Shown: positions 40,520 through 49,706 of the stretch, one piece after another
Layout of the letters: every line of letters starts with the position of its first letter
Numbering within the stretch: position 1 is the first letter of the stretch
Source of the DNA: Firm-08 sp045546995
Lineage (GTDB): Bacteria; Bacillota; Clostridia; Oscillospirales; QAKW01
Reading direction: 5' to 3'
DNA: 64,000 nt
Assembly (NCBI GenBank): GCA_045546995.1
Contig: JAZQDW010000055.1
Coordinates: 62,001-126,000, forward strand
Program-made: the position numbers and the translations under genes
The notes under the pieces: generated by a model
What the model was told of the DNA's origin: nothing
Databases searched by the model: none
What the model saw: the letters and a program-made list of their open reading frames with translations, nothing else

Positions 40520-41614
40520 ATGAAACTTGGAATCGTCGGTTTGCCGAATGTAGGTAAAAGTACGTTGTTTAATGCTATTACGAATGCGAAGGCTCCTTCT
40601 GCAAATTATCCGTTTTGCACCATTGACCCGAACGTTGGTGTTGTGTGCGTGCCGGATCATCGCCTGGACGTGCTGACCAAACTTAATAATTCCAAAAAGA
40701 CCGTACCTGCCGTAATTGAATTTGTCGATATTGCAGGCTTGGTAAAGGGCGCATCTAAAGGTGAGGGCCTGGGAAATAAGTTTTTGGGTAATATCCGTGA
40801 GGTGGACGCAATCGTTCACGTCGTGCGATGTTTTCATGATGATAATATCGTGCACGTTGATGGCTCGATCGATCCGATTCGTGACATTGACACCATCAAT
40901 CTTGAGTTGATTCTTGCTGATTTGGAGATGATCGATCGTCAAATCGACCGCACGGCAAAACTTGCCAAGGGCGACAAAAAGTACAAGGCGCAGGTCGATT
41001 TTCTTATGGAGATCAAAAAGACTTTGGAGGATGAAAAATTTGCGTCAACCATGGAGTTTGATGAGGATCAGCTTGAAGTTTTAAAAAATATCCCTTTGCT
41101 GACCAACAAGCCCGTGATTTATGCAGCCAATATGAGCGAAGAAGATTTTCAAAGCGGTATTGAAGATAATGCCGCCGTTGCCGCCGTAAGAGAGCGAGCA
41201 AAAAAGGAAAATGCACAGGTTCTTCCGATCTGCGCTCGTATTGAAGAAGAGATCACAGAACTGCCTGCAGAAGAAAAACTGTTGTTTTTGGCAGAACTCG
41301 GTCTGGAACAAAGCGGTTTGGATCGACTGATTTCAACCTGCTATGATTTGTTGGATCTGATCAGTTATATTACCAGTGGCGAAATGGAAACCAAAGCCTG
41401 GACGATCAGTAAGGGTACGAAAGCGCCGCAGGCGGCCGGAAAGATCCATACGGATTTTGAACGAGGCTTTATTCGCGCAGAAGTTATTGCATACGATGAT
41501 CTTATGGAATGCGGGACGATGGCCCTTGCAAGAGAAAAGGGCTTGATTCGCAGCGAAGGTAAGGAATACGTTATGCAGGATGGCGACATCGTTTTGTTCC
41601 GCTTTAATGTATAA
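40520..41614 (+). CDS. ychF: Redox-regulated ATPase YchF
   Basis: Obg-family P-loop protein of 364 residues that hydrolyses ATP and associates with ribosomes. G1 is GLPNVGKST (7-15), the switch region is DIAGLVKGASKGEGLGNKFL, and the C-terminal TGS-like domain includes KAWTISKGTKAPQAAGKIHTDFE in pieces. ATG 40520 follows GTGAGGAAT. An acyltransferase-like gene starts 18 nt downstream and is probably cotranscribed. Confidence 0.96.
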   Translation: MKLGIVGLPNVGKSTLFNAITNAKAPSANYPFCTIDPNVGVVCVPDHRLDVLTKLNNSKKTVPAVIEFVDIAGLVKGASKGEGLGNKFLGNIREVDAIVHVVRCFHDDNIVHVDGSIDPIRDIDTINLELILADLEMIDRQIDRTAKLAKGDKKYKAQVDFLMEIKKTLEDEKFASTMEFDEDQLEVLKNIPLLTNKPVIYAANMSEEDFQSGIEDNAAVAAVRERAKKENAQVLPICARIEEEITELPAEEKLLFLAELGLEQSGLDRLISTCYDLLDLISYITSGEMETKAWTISKGTKAPQAAGKIHTDFERGFIRAEVIAYDDLMECGTMALAREKGLIRSEGKEYVMQDGDIVLFRFNV

Positions 41615-41632
41615 TTTGGAGTGATTGTTGGT

Positions 41633-42370
41633 ATGGCAAAGGATAACAGAGTTTACCTGTTGGATGCACTGCGGGGCGCTGCGGTACTGGGCATGATCGT
41701 ACATCATGGTTATATTTTACTTGAATTTACCAGGGAAGTATATATTCCGTTTTTCTATTCCGGTTTATTCGAGGTACTGCAGATGTTGTTTGTCTGTGTC
41801 TTTTTGCTGGTCAGCGGCATTTGCACCAATTACAGCCGAAATGTTGCAAAGCGCGGTTTGCTTGTATTTGGCGCCGCAATCATTGTGACTCTTGTGACGG
41901 CTGGGCTTCTGCCGATGGTCGGTATCAGCGGATTGGAGATATATTTTGGCATTTTGCATATGTTCGGTCTGTCAATGTTCATTTATGCGTTGCTGTCGCC
42001 GGCATTGAAAAAATGTAATCCGTTGGTCATTTCAATTATTTGTTTGGTTTTATTTGTTGTTTATTTGTTTTTGATGGAGCGCTGGCCTTTTGCGGAAACG
42101 CTGTGGAACGTCGGAATGCTTTTTGGCTTTCCTTCGGAGAATTTTTATTCTGCAGACTATTATCCCATATTGCCGTATTTCTTTGTTTTTGTTGCCGGTG
42201 CTATGCTTGGCAGACCGATCTCAGAAGGCAGATTTCCGACTTGGTTTTATGATTTCCGATGCCGTCCGTTGGAATTTGTCGGCCGACATTCATTGCTGAT
42301 TTATTTATTGCATCAACCTTGTATTTTTGTACTTATTTTTGTGATAAGTTGGATTGTTGAATTGTTTTAG
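41633..42370 (+). CDS. HGSNAT-like membrane acyltransferase (DUF1624)
   Basis: A 245-residue protein with about seven membrane segments, resembling the catalytic domain of heparan-alpha-glucosaminide N-acetyltransferase: RVYLLDALRGAAVLGMIVHHG at the N-terminus, LLVSGICTNYSRN, ILHMFGLSMFIYALL, and FVGRHSLLIYLLHQP at the end. It may acetylate a sugar on the outer side of the membrane using cytosolic acetyl-CoA. ATG 41633 is chosen; GTG 41621 overlaps the GGAG ribosome-binding site. The P-type ATPase-like gene starts 8 nt after its stop. Confidence 0.8.
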   Translation: MAKDNRVYLLDALRGAAVLGMIVHHGYILLEFTREVYIPFFYSGLFEVLQMLFVCVFLLVSGICTNYSRNVAKRGLLVFGAAIIVTLVTAGLLPMVGISGLEIYFGILHMFGLSMFIYALLSPALKKCNPLVISIICLVLFVVYLFLMERWPFAETLWNVGMLFGFPSENFYSADYYPILPYFFVFVAGAMLGRPISEGRFPTWFYDFRCRPLEFVGRHSLLIYLLHQPCIFVLIFVISWIVELF

Positions 42371-42378
42371 GAGGGAAA

Positions 42379-44997
42379 ATGAAATATTTTCAAATATCTC
42401 CACAACAAGCGGCGGATAGTCTTGGCTCTGATTTAAACCGCGGCTTGAATACTGAACAGGTAAGTGGCAAACGTGAGATTTTTGGTGCAAATCGAACTTC
42501 CGATCTGCGCCAAAGGACATTTTTGTCGCGCTTTATTACGCTTACCAAGGACTATACTTTTGTGCTACTGATCGTTGCGGCGATCGTATCGATGATTGTT
42601 TCCTTTGTTTTGGAACAGTTTTTTGTTTTGATCGTAGATGTCGTTGTGATCCTGCTTGCTATTCTGTTTTGCGTTTTTCGCGTGTTGCAGGAAACAAGAG
42701 CCGGCAAAATTTTGATGTCACTCCAGCAAAAAAATCGCAGTCGTATTACTGCAATTCGAAACGGAGAGACTTGTACGGTTGACGTGGCAGATCTGGTTCC
42801 CGGCGATATCTTGTTGTTGCAGGCGGGTGATTTGGTGCCGGCTGACTGCCGTTTTGTCGAGGGTATGCCCTTTAAGGTGGTTGAGCGCGTGTTGACCGGC
42901 AAACCTGATGCCGTTGATAAACACGATATGATCATTTCGGGTGATAACCATACCGTTGATGAACTTTGCAATATGGTGTTTGCCGGAACGTCGGTCGTTG
43001 TTGGCGCTGCCAAAGTGATCGTCACGGATATTGGCGACAATACGAGAATTAACAAAAATATAGAACAAAACGTTGAAAATCCGGAGGATTCAGTTCCTCT
43101 GCAGTCTCAGCTGCAACAGATGGCAAAAATACTCGCTTTGCCGGCGCTGGTATTGTGCGCGTTGTTTTTGTTGATCGGTACGTTGCAGGGAAGGCCGTTT
43201 GCCGATGTGCTTTTGACTGCAGCAACGCTCCTTTTTGGGTCAGCACCGGCCAGTTTTACCGCATTGTCTGCGCTGGTTTTAGCATTTGGCGTACAGAAAT
43301 TTCATCGTAATAATATGTTGATTCGTCATTTGGGTACGATCGAGGAATTGGCCGAAGTCACGGTTATTTGTTCAGATAAAACCGGCACCTTGACGCAGAA
43401 TGATATGCACGTTGAGGCGTGCTATGCCGGTGGCGAAATTGCACCGGCTGTTCGTGAGAATTTTCGTCAGTTTGCAGAACTAATCTTATATGGCAGTATG
43501 TGCAATAATACGGCGCTGGAAGAGCATGACGGACAGACCGTTTACGTTGGTGATGCAACTGAAGGCGCGATTTTGAAGCTTCTTGCTGCAATGGGCGAAT
43601 CAAAGACGTATCTTGATATCCAATATCCCAGAATGGGTGAGATTCCTTTTGACAGCGAAAGAAAATGTATGACTGCCATTCACGTGATTGATGGTCGGAA
43701 CCTAGTGATTGTAAAAGGCGCTCCGGAGTCTGTATTGAATAAATGCGCCATTGCCGATGAAATTCTGGAGCAATATATGCAGGCGGATGATCAACTTGCC
43801 TCTGCCGGCTTGCGTGTGCTTGCCGTAGCGGTAAAAGAAATTGAGATGATTCCGCCGGAGCTTTTTGCGGATGAGATTGAAAAAGATCTTGTGCCGATCG
43901 GCTTGATTGGGATCAAAAACGTGCCGCGTGATGAAACGCTGCAGGCGCTCTCGCTGTGTCGAAAAGGCGGCATTCGTACCATTATGTTTACAGAGGATCA
44001 TCCGATGACTGCCACTGCGACCGCCCGTGAAATGGGAATTTTGGGCGCTGAGGAGCACGCGATGACCGGGCTGGCTCTGGCAGAGTTTTCCGAAAAGGAG
44101 TTTTCATCGGTTGTTCAACATTGCAATGCATATGCACGCATTTCTCCTGAACAAAAAGAGAGCGTGATCCGTGAGTTGCAACGGCAGGGCGATACGGTTA
44201 TGGTGACCGGTGACGTGGTTTCCGATGCAACCGTTCTGGAAGCGGCTGACGTAGGATGTGCCATCGCGAAAGGCACGGCGGTTACAAAGTCTTCGGCAGA
44301 CCTTGTCTTGACTGATAATCGGTTTTCTACACTGCTCCGTGCTATTTGTCAGGGTCGCGGCGTGTGTGTTAATATCAAACGCATTGTTTCCTATTTGATG
44401 GGTATCACGTTGGCTGAAATCCTGTTGCTGCTCGGGATGGCGTTGTTGTTCTTTGATTTGCCGTTGCTACCGATCCATTTGTTGTGGCTGAATGTTATTG
44501 TGTTTTCTCTTCCCGCAATCGGTTTGGGGGTAGAAAAAGCGCGGAATTCTTTGATGAATCGGCAACCGCACAACAGAAAACGTAGTTTTGTCAGCAAGAA
44601 AACCGTGCTTTCGGTCTTGCTGCAGGGTGTTTTAGCGTTTGTTGCGGTATTGCTTGCATATTTGTTTGCGGTCGACTTTTTGCCATATTCAGAGCACGAA
44701 TTGTTGTTGTCACGCGGTAATACGGCGGCATTTATTACGTTCGCGTTTTCACAAATTTGGTTTTCTTTTTCATTGCGTAGTTCGGGATCGGTGCTTAAAA
44801 TTGGACTTTTTTCCAATAAGACGTTATTGCTTTCTGCGCTGCTCGCAATTGGCGCTGTTGTATTTGTGATTGTAGTTCCGGGTGTCAATCTTCTGTTCGG
44901 TTTTGCTTCGTTGTCGTTTACAAAATGGATCGTGGCATTGGGCGCGTCTTTTATTCCGTTGCTCGTAGAAGAACTGTTGAAGTTTTTTGGAAAATAA
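42379..44997 (+). CDS. P-type ATPase-like protein with altered catalytic motifs
   Basis: An 872-residue membrane protein with the full layout of a P2-type (calcium/sodium pump) ATPase. The phosphorylation motif DKTGTLT (Asp333), GDATEGA, FDSERK and KGAPE are intact. But the A-domain TGES is TGKP (Lys175 replaces the dephosphorylating Glu), the M4 PEGLP is PASFT (290-294), TGDH is TEDH (538-541), TGDGVND is TGDVVSD (610-616), and the M6 cation Asp of NLVTDGLPA is lost (NVIVFSLPA). It may bind ATP and even be phosphorylated without normal turnover or cation binding. ATG 42379 follows AGGAGG. Cotranscribed with the acyltransferase gene. Confidence 0.85.
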   Translation: MKYFQISPQQAADSLGSDLNRGLNTEQVSGKREIFGANRTSDLRQRTFLSRFITLTKDYTFVLLIVAAIVSMIVSFVLEQFFVLIVDVVVILLAILFCVFRVLQETRAGKILMSLQQKNRSRITAIRNGETCTVDVADLVPGDILLLQAGDLVPADCRFVEGMPFKVVERVLTGKPDAVDKHDMIISGDNHTVDELCNMVFAGTSVVVGAAKVIVTDIGDNTRINKNIEQNVENPEDSVPLQSQLQQMAKILALPALVLCALFLLIGTLQGRPFADVLLTAATLLFGSAPASFTALSALVLAFGVQKFHRNNMLIRHLGTIEELAEVTVICSDKTGTLTQNDMHVEACYAGGEIAPAVRENFRQFAELILYGSMCNNTALEEHDGQTVYVGDATEGAILKLLAAMGESKTYLDIQYPRMGEIPFDSERKCMTAIHVIDGRNLVIVKGAPESVLNKCAIADEILEQYMQADDQLASAGLRVLAVAVKEIEMIPPELFADEIEKDLVPIGLIGIKNVPRDETLQALSLCRKGGIRTIMFTEDHPMTATATAREMGILGAEEHAMTGLALAEFSEKEFSSVVQHCNAYARISPEQKESVIRELQRQGDTVMVTGDVVSDATVLEAADVGCAIAKGTAVTKSSADLVLTDNRFSTLLRAICQGRGVCVNIKRIVSYLMGITLAEILLLLGMALLFFDLPLLPIHLLWLNVIVFSLPAIGLGVEKARNSLMNRQPHNRKRSFVSKKTVLSVLLQGVLAFVAVLLAYLFAVDFLPYSEHELLLSRGNTAAFITFAFSQIWFSFSLRSSGSVLKIGLFSNKTLLLSALLAIGAVVFVIVVPGVNLLFGFASLSFTKWIVALGASFIPLLVEELLKFFGK

Positions 44998-45002
44998 AAA
45001 AT

Positions 45003-45031
45003 AAAAGCGATGAATCATTCATCGCTTTTGT
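45003..45031. terminator. Bidirectional terminator between the ATPase-like gene and queH
   Basis: 12-bp stem AAAAGCGATGAA/TTCATCGCTTTT (45003-45014 with 45018-45029), loop TCA. Confidence 0.88.
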
Positions 45032-45629
45032 TTTTTGCATAGATACAGCCGCAGTAGTTTTGACGATATAGGGCAAGTTCTTTGGAAATGCGAATGCTTT
45101 CCAGATACCCGTTTTTCTTTTTGAAGTCTGCGGGTAATGATTTTATGTCATGTAGCCGTGCATATTTGTTTGACAAATCAAATAGTAATGCGGCATCTTT
45201 GTGCGGACTGACGGAAAGAGTAGTGCAAAAGTAATCGAAATTTTCTTGAGCGGCATACTCTGCCGTTTTGCTGATGCGCAATTCCATACATTTTTGGCAC
45301 CGTTTTCCTCGCTCCGGTTCTTGCTCGAGTCCTGCGATGACGGAGGTGTATTCGCTCACGTCATACGGCGGAACGACCAAATCTATCGGATACGGAAAGG
45401 AAAGGCGGTCTATTACGATTTTTTGTGCGGTCAGCCGCTTATTAAATTCTTCCTCCGGCATGATATTGGGGTTATAAAAAAACACGGTGATTTTAAAGTG
45501 TTTTGCGAGATAACTTAATACATAAGTGCTACAAGGCCCGCAACAGCTGTGCAACAGCAATGTTGGCGGGGGATTGTGCGGGAGGTTATTCAGTTCATTT
45601 TCAAGCATCGTTTGATAATTTTGTTTCAT
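45015..45629 (-). CDS. queH: Epoxyqueuosine reductase QueH
   Basis: A 204-residue iron-sulfur enzyme for the last step of queuosine synthesis in tRNA (epoxyqueuosine to queuosine), replacing QueG in many anaerobes. Conserved cysteines are seen in HSCCGPCS near the N-terminus, GKRCQKCMELR in the middle and YCGC near the end. The minus-strand ATG at 45629 is preceded by AGAGGTG; 17 upstream in-frame codons are not used in homologs. No other que gene is nearby. Confidence 0.92.
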   Translation of the reverse strand: MKQNYQTMLENELNNLPHNPPPTLLLHSCCGPCSTYVLSYLAKHFKITVFFYNPNIMPEEEFNKRLTAQKIVIDRLSFPYPIDLVVPPYDVSEYTSVIAGLEQEPERGKRCQKCMELRISKTAEYAAQENFDYFCTTLSVSPHKDAALLFDLSNKYARLHDIKSLPADFKKKNGYLESIRISKELALYRQNYCGCIYAKNKSDE

Positions 45630-45768
45630 TTTACACCTCTTAATTGGTCTAATGGTACCATATTTTTGCGGAAATGGCAAATATATTTAAATATATTTAT
45701 CTAAAACTATTTTCTTTTTTATTGTTTTATGTTACAATTATTTGTATATTTGTGGGAGGTTGCGTCGA

Positions 45769-46515
45769 ATGAAGTATACAAACGAACATACGGATATTAT
45801 TTTCGGTCGTAACAATGTTTTGGAAGCGCTGGCATCGGAGCGCACCATTGACAAGATCTTGGTTGCCGGTGAGAATATGGACGGAAGCGCTAAAAAGATC
45901 ATCGCCATTGCAAAAGAAAAAAAGATTCCTGTTGTTTCAGCCGGTAAGCAAAAGCTTTTGCAGATGTTTCCGGGTGAGAATACGCAAGGCGTGATTGCAT
46001 ACGTTGCGCAAAAGGAATACGTAGAGCCGGAGGAGATTCTTGAAATTGCGGCTCTCCGCGGCGAAAAGCCTTTTATTATTATTGCCGACGAAATCGCTGA
46101 TCCGCATAATTTGGGCGCGATCATTCGATCGGCAGATGCATTTGGCGCGCACGGTGTGATCATTTCCAAACGCCGCGCCGTTGGATTGACGGCTGCGGTC
46201 GAAAAGGCAAGCGGCGGTGCGTTGCATCACGTTGCGGTTGCTAAGGTAACAAATCTTGCCGCTGCGGTTGATATGCTTAAGGAACGAGGCGTTTGGGTTT
46301 ATGGCAGTGATATGATTGCCGATAAGGCATACTTTGATGAAAAGTTCGACTGTTCGCTTGCTCTTATTGTTGGCAGTGAGGGCAGCGGTATGGGGGCTTT
46401 ACTAAAGAAAAAGTGTGATATTTTGCTAAAAATCCCCATGAAGGGTAAAGTTTCGTGCCTGAATGCATCGGTGGCCGCCGGTGTGATTATGCAGGAAATT
46501 GCCAAATATAGATAG
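45769..46515 (+). CDS. rlmB: 23S rRNA (guanosine-2'-O)-methyltransferase RlmB
   Basis: SPOUT-class methyltransferase of 248 residues acting on a conserved guanosine of 23S rRNA. The N-terminal substrate-binding domain begins IIFGRNNVLEAL, and the knotted domain has DEIADPHNLGAIIRSADAFG, LIVGSEGSGMG and KVSCLNASVAAGV, all typical. ATG 45769 is 9 nt after GGGAGG. It runs into the next gene after 11 nt, so the two are probably cotranscribed. Confidence 0.95.
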   Translation: MKYTNEHTDIIFGRNNVLEALASERTIDKILVAGENMDGSAKKIIAIAKEKKIPVVSAGKQKLLQMFPGENTQGVIAYVAQKEYVEPEEILEIAALRGEKPFIIIADEIADPHNLGAIIRSADAFGAHGVIISKRRAVGLTAAVEKASGGALHHVAVAKVTNLAAAVDMLKERGVWVYGSDMIADKAYFDEKFDCSLALIVGSEGSGMGALLKKKCDILLKIPMKGKVSCLNASVAAGVIMQEIAKYR

Positions 46516-46526
46516 GAGGTGCAATG

Positions 46527-49500
46527 ATGAGCGATCATTTTAATTCTGATGATTTTCTTGATTTAGGTAAATACGGTGAATATACCAGTGATAAAAGCTT
46601 TGATTTAGATGATATTTTGGGCGTTTCGTTGCCTGAAATCGAGCCCGAAGTGATTCCGGCTCCGCCTGCGGTCAAACCGGCCGCTGTCGAAGCAAAAGTT
46701 TCCGTCGAGGATATCGCTCCTGTTATTGAAACAAAAGCTCCGGTTGCAGAGCCAACTCCTTTGCAAAATATGACTTCGGCGCCTGTCCGGTCCGTACAAG
46801 TTCAAAAAGAAAAAACAGTTACTGCTGCGCCGGCGGAAAAGAAGGTGGAAGCTTCTGAAAAAACGTCTGATGCCGCTCAAGCCGAACAACCTACGGCTGC
46901 GGAAACCGGTGCTTCCGAAGTTCTTGCTGTGCCTGACGCGCCCGTGGCGCCGCCTGAGCCTGTTGTTGCTCCTGCGGCGGATAAAGAGGCTCCGGTATTG
47001 AAGTTTTCATCGCCTGTAGACGTCGCAGATCCTATTGTTACTTTTAGTGAAGAAGATACGCGCGATGAAATCGCTGTTCCTTCGTTTTCGGTTCCCGACA
47101 TTCTTTTTGCAAGTGAAGATGATGAACTGGATCAGCTTGATTTGGACGTAACTGACGACTTTTTCTTTGTACAAGAAGGCGCTGACGCTTTGCAGGAAAT
47201 CGATGATCGTGATGATACTGAGATTTCGACAACGTTGGAGTTTGTAGCAATTGATGATACACAACCGGAAGAAACCCCTGAACTTTTGACTATTCCGGAT
47301 AAAAAAATTGAGCCTGTGGCTGAAGAAAAAGAAACGGTTGCTCCTGTCGCAGTGGCCATTGCTGAAGAGGAAACTGTCGATGCAATTCCTGAGCTTTCAG
47401 ATATCCCGGAAGCTGCCGATGTTCCGGAACTTTCTGTTCCTGCTGTTGAGTTGAGTGAACCTGAGGAACTTGTTGTTCCCGAAGTTGACAAAACGCCTGA
47501 AATTGCAAAAACGCAGGATGATTCCGAAGTGATGGAGACACCTGACGCGGCAGAACCGGAGGCTACGGCAGCGCCAGCTGACAAAGAATTTCATTTTAAC
47601 GTTGCCGCTTTTGATCGAATCAAAGCAAAAAGTATTCGTGTTTCTCAGGTTGAGAGTGACGAGGATGCCTCTGACGCATCTGTAAAATATACGATCCCCT
47701 CTGTTTTTAACGGAGAACAGGCGACCGAAGAAGCGGCGGAAGAAGTTGTGCCGGATATGCCGGATGAAGCAGTTGTTGAAGAAGAGTCGCCGGCACCCAA
47801 ACAGCAGGTCATTGAGGAGTATTCGTCGATTGAGGAAAGGGAAGACGTTCTTTTTGGGCTGAAGAGTCTGTTGCGTAAGATTTCTGTAAAGATTGCTTTT
47901 GTTACATTGCTGTTTTTAGGAAACGTTTATTTGCTGCTCGCTTTGTTTGGACCTTTCGGCAGATTTGTTCCTTCCATGATTGATCCTTCAAAGTATCCGG
48001 CCAATTATTGTTTGGTTTGCCTGGCGTTGAGTGTTATTCACATATTGCTGAACATCAGTCCCTTGTTTGAAGGGTTTAAAAAGTGGTTTACCGGTCGTAT
48101 GACAGCAGACGGTGTGAGCCTTGTATTGGGCGTCGTCAGTGTTTTGTTTAACTTGTATTTCTTCTTAAATCCTGAGAAGTTTGCTGAAGTGATGATTAAT
48201 TTTGATATATTCTTTGCTGTCAGCGTGTTGTTTAATTTGATTGGCAAGCGTTTGCTGGTAAAGCACATTTGCAAGAACTTTGCTTTGATCAGCGAAGATG
48301 AGTGCAAGGTGGCTATCGGCAGACCGAAAAGCAGCGCAATCGACAATGACATAATGGTTGAAACCGGAAACGGCGGTGACGTTTTGTACGCTGCTCGTTC
48401 AAACACTATATCCGGATATTTGAACAAGGCGTTTGCGGAACAGAATATGAATCATAAAGCGGATGTTTTTGTATTTATTTGCTTTGCTTTGATTGCATTT
48501 TTCGGGCTTACCGCCTGGCTGTTTAAATTACTGCCTTTGCCCGAGGTTGCCGTTTTGGTTGCTGCATTGTTCAGTGTGGGCGCACCTGTTTTCAGCGTTT
48601 GGACCTATACACTGTACATATTCAAACTTGGTGAGTTTTTGCGTTCCAAGGAAACGATGATTTCGGGTAGAGACGGTGCCAAAGAGTTGTCCGAGAGCGG
48701 TGTGCTTGTTATTCGCGATACCGATATGATCAATTGTGATGACATCGGTCTGGTGGATATGCGCATCCAAAGTGGCTACAACGCTAACGAGATTGTTATG
48801 CTGGTTGCTGCATTGTTCCGAAAGGTTGATGGCCCGCTCAACGGGTTCTTTGATAGGTTGCTGGACGATCCCGATGCAGAACTTCCGATCGTGTTGGATC
48901 CATATTATCATGAACGTCTTGGCTTTACCTTTACGGCAAATGATCATAGTATGGCTGTAGGTTGCGCTGAATTTATGAAACAATTGCACGTTAAACTGCC
49001 TGATCTGCCGCACGAGGAAAACGTGATTATGATTTGTGTAGCGATTGACAATAAGCTGATCGGCATTTTTAACGTTGTGTATCGCGTGTCTTCTTCGACC
49101 GCTCGCTCGCTGAAAATGCTGGAAAGAGAGGGAATCGCAGTTGCGATCGTTACCAATGACTTCAATCTGTCTGAGGATATGTTTGCCGACGCTTTGGAGG
49201 ATCCTGATTTAATTACGATTTTGTCGAGTGCTACCGCTGAACAGTGCCAGAAATGTTGTGAAGCGATTCCGCGAGTGGCGGCTGACGTTATTACAAAAGA
49301 GGGGATATATGGTATGGCCTACGGCCTTTCCGGCTGCGGCAGATTGCTGTTGTCCTGTCTTAAGCACAATGCTTATAGAATTGCTGCATTGCTGTTCGGT
49401 TTGCTATCAGTAGCTGCTGTGGTGCTGTTTGGCGCACAAAGTCCGCGTATTTTGTTGGTTCAGATTTTGTTGTATCATATTTTGTGGAATCTGCCAAATG

Positions 49501-49529
49501 TTTTTCGGGCATTTCGTGTAAAATACTGA
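46527..49529 (+). CDS. Large membrane protein resembling a degenerate P1B-type ATPase
   Basis: About 1000 residues. Residues 1-430 are a low-complexity acidic region rich in Glu, Ala, Pro, Val and Asp, without a signal peptide, so probably cytoplasmic. The rest has about eight hydrophobic segments arranged as in heavy-metal P-type ATPases. After the segment VAVLVAALFSVGAPVFS (where CPC is expected) comes KELSESGVLVIRDTDMINCDD, which aligns with the region around DKTGTLT; the motif itself is lost. MICVAIDNKLIGIF...LEREGIAVAIVTNDFN aligns with the P-domain GDN region (IVTND for MLTGD). Two ATGs, 46524 and 46527, follow AGGAGG. Function unknown; the relation to P-type ATPases is by eye. Confidence 0.7.
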   Translation: MSDHFNSDDFLDLGKYGEYTSDKSFDLDDILGVSLPEIEPEVIPAPPAVKPAAVEAKVSVEDIAPVIETKAPVAEPTPLQNMTSAPVRSVQVQKEKTVTAAPAEKKVEASEKTSDAAQAEQPTAAETGASEVLAVPDAPVAPPEPVVAPAADKEAPVLKFSSPVDVADPIVTFSEEDTRDEIAVPSFSVPDILFASEDDELDQLDLDVTDDFFFVQEGADALQEIDDRDDTEISTTLEFVAIDDTQPEETPELLTIPDKKIEPVAEEKETVAPVAVAIAEEETVDAIPELSDIPEAADVPELSVPAVELSEPEELVVPEVDKTPEIAKTQDDSEVMETPDAAEPEATAAPADKEFHFNVAAFDRIKAKSIRVSQVESDEDASDASVKYTIPSVFNGEQATEEAAEEVVPDMPDEAVVEEESPAPKQQVIEEYSSIEEREDVLFGLKSLLRKISVKIAFVTLLFLGNVYLLLALFGPFGRFVPSMIDPSKYPANYCLVCLALSVIHILLNISPLFEGFKKWFTGRMTADGVSLVLGVVSVLFNLYFFLNPEKFAEVMINFDIFFAVSVLFNLIGKRLLVKHICKNFALISEDECKVAIGRPKSSAIDNDIMVETGNGGDVLYAARSNTISGYLNKAFAEQNMNHKADVFVFICFALIAFFGLTAWLFKLLPLPEVAVLVAALFSVGAPVFSVWTYTLYIFKLGEFLRSKETMISGRDGAKELSESGVLVIRDTDMINCDDIGLVDMRIQSGYNANEIVMLVAALFRKVDGPLNGFFDRLLDDPDAELPIVLDPYYHERLGFTFTANDHSMAVGCAEFMKQLHVKLPDLPHEENVIMICVAIDNKLIGIFNVVYRVSSSTARSLKMLEREGIAVAIVTNDFNLSEDMFADALEDPDLITILSSATAEQCQKCCEAIPRVAADVITKEGIYGMAYGLSGCGRLLLSCLKHNAYRIAALLFGLLSVAAVVLFGAQSPRILLVQILLYHILWNLPNVFRAFRVKY

Positions 49530-49537
49530 TTTACCAT

Positions 49538-49578
49538 AAAAAGAGTATGAGGTTTTGATGCTTCATACTCTTTTTTTA
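49538..49578 (+). terminator. Terminator of rlmB and the large membrane protein
   Basis: 13-bp stem AAAAAGAGTATGA/TCATACTCTTTTT (49538-49550 with 49563-49575), 12-nt loop, T-rich tail. Confidence 0.85.
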
Positions 49579-49706
49579 TATAAATTAATAAATACTGCTT
49601 GCATTATTTTTAATTTTGTTATAAAATGAAATAAAGATTTTCAAAAACTTTGAAAATATTTGGTACTATTGTACAATTTTGTTTATTTTTGAAAGGAGCC
49701 GGCGTT

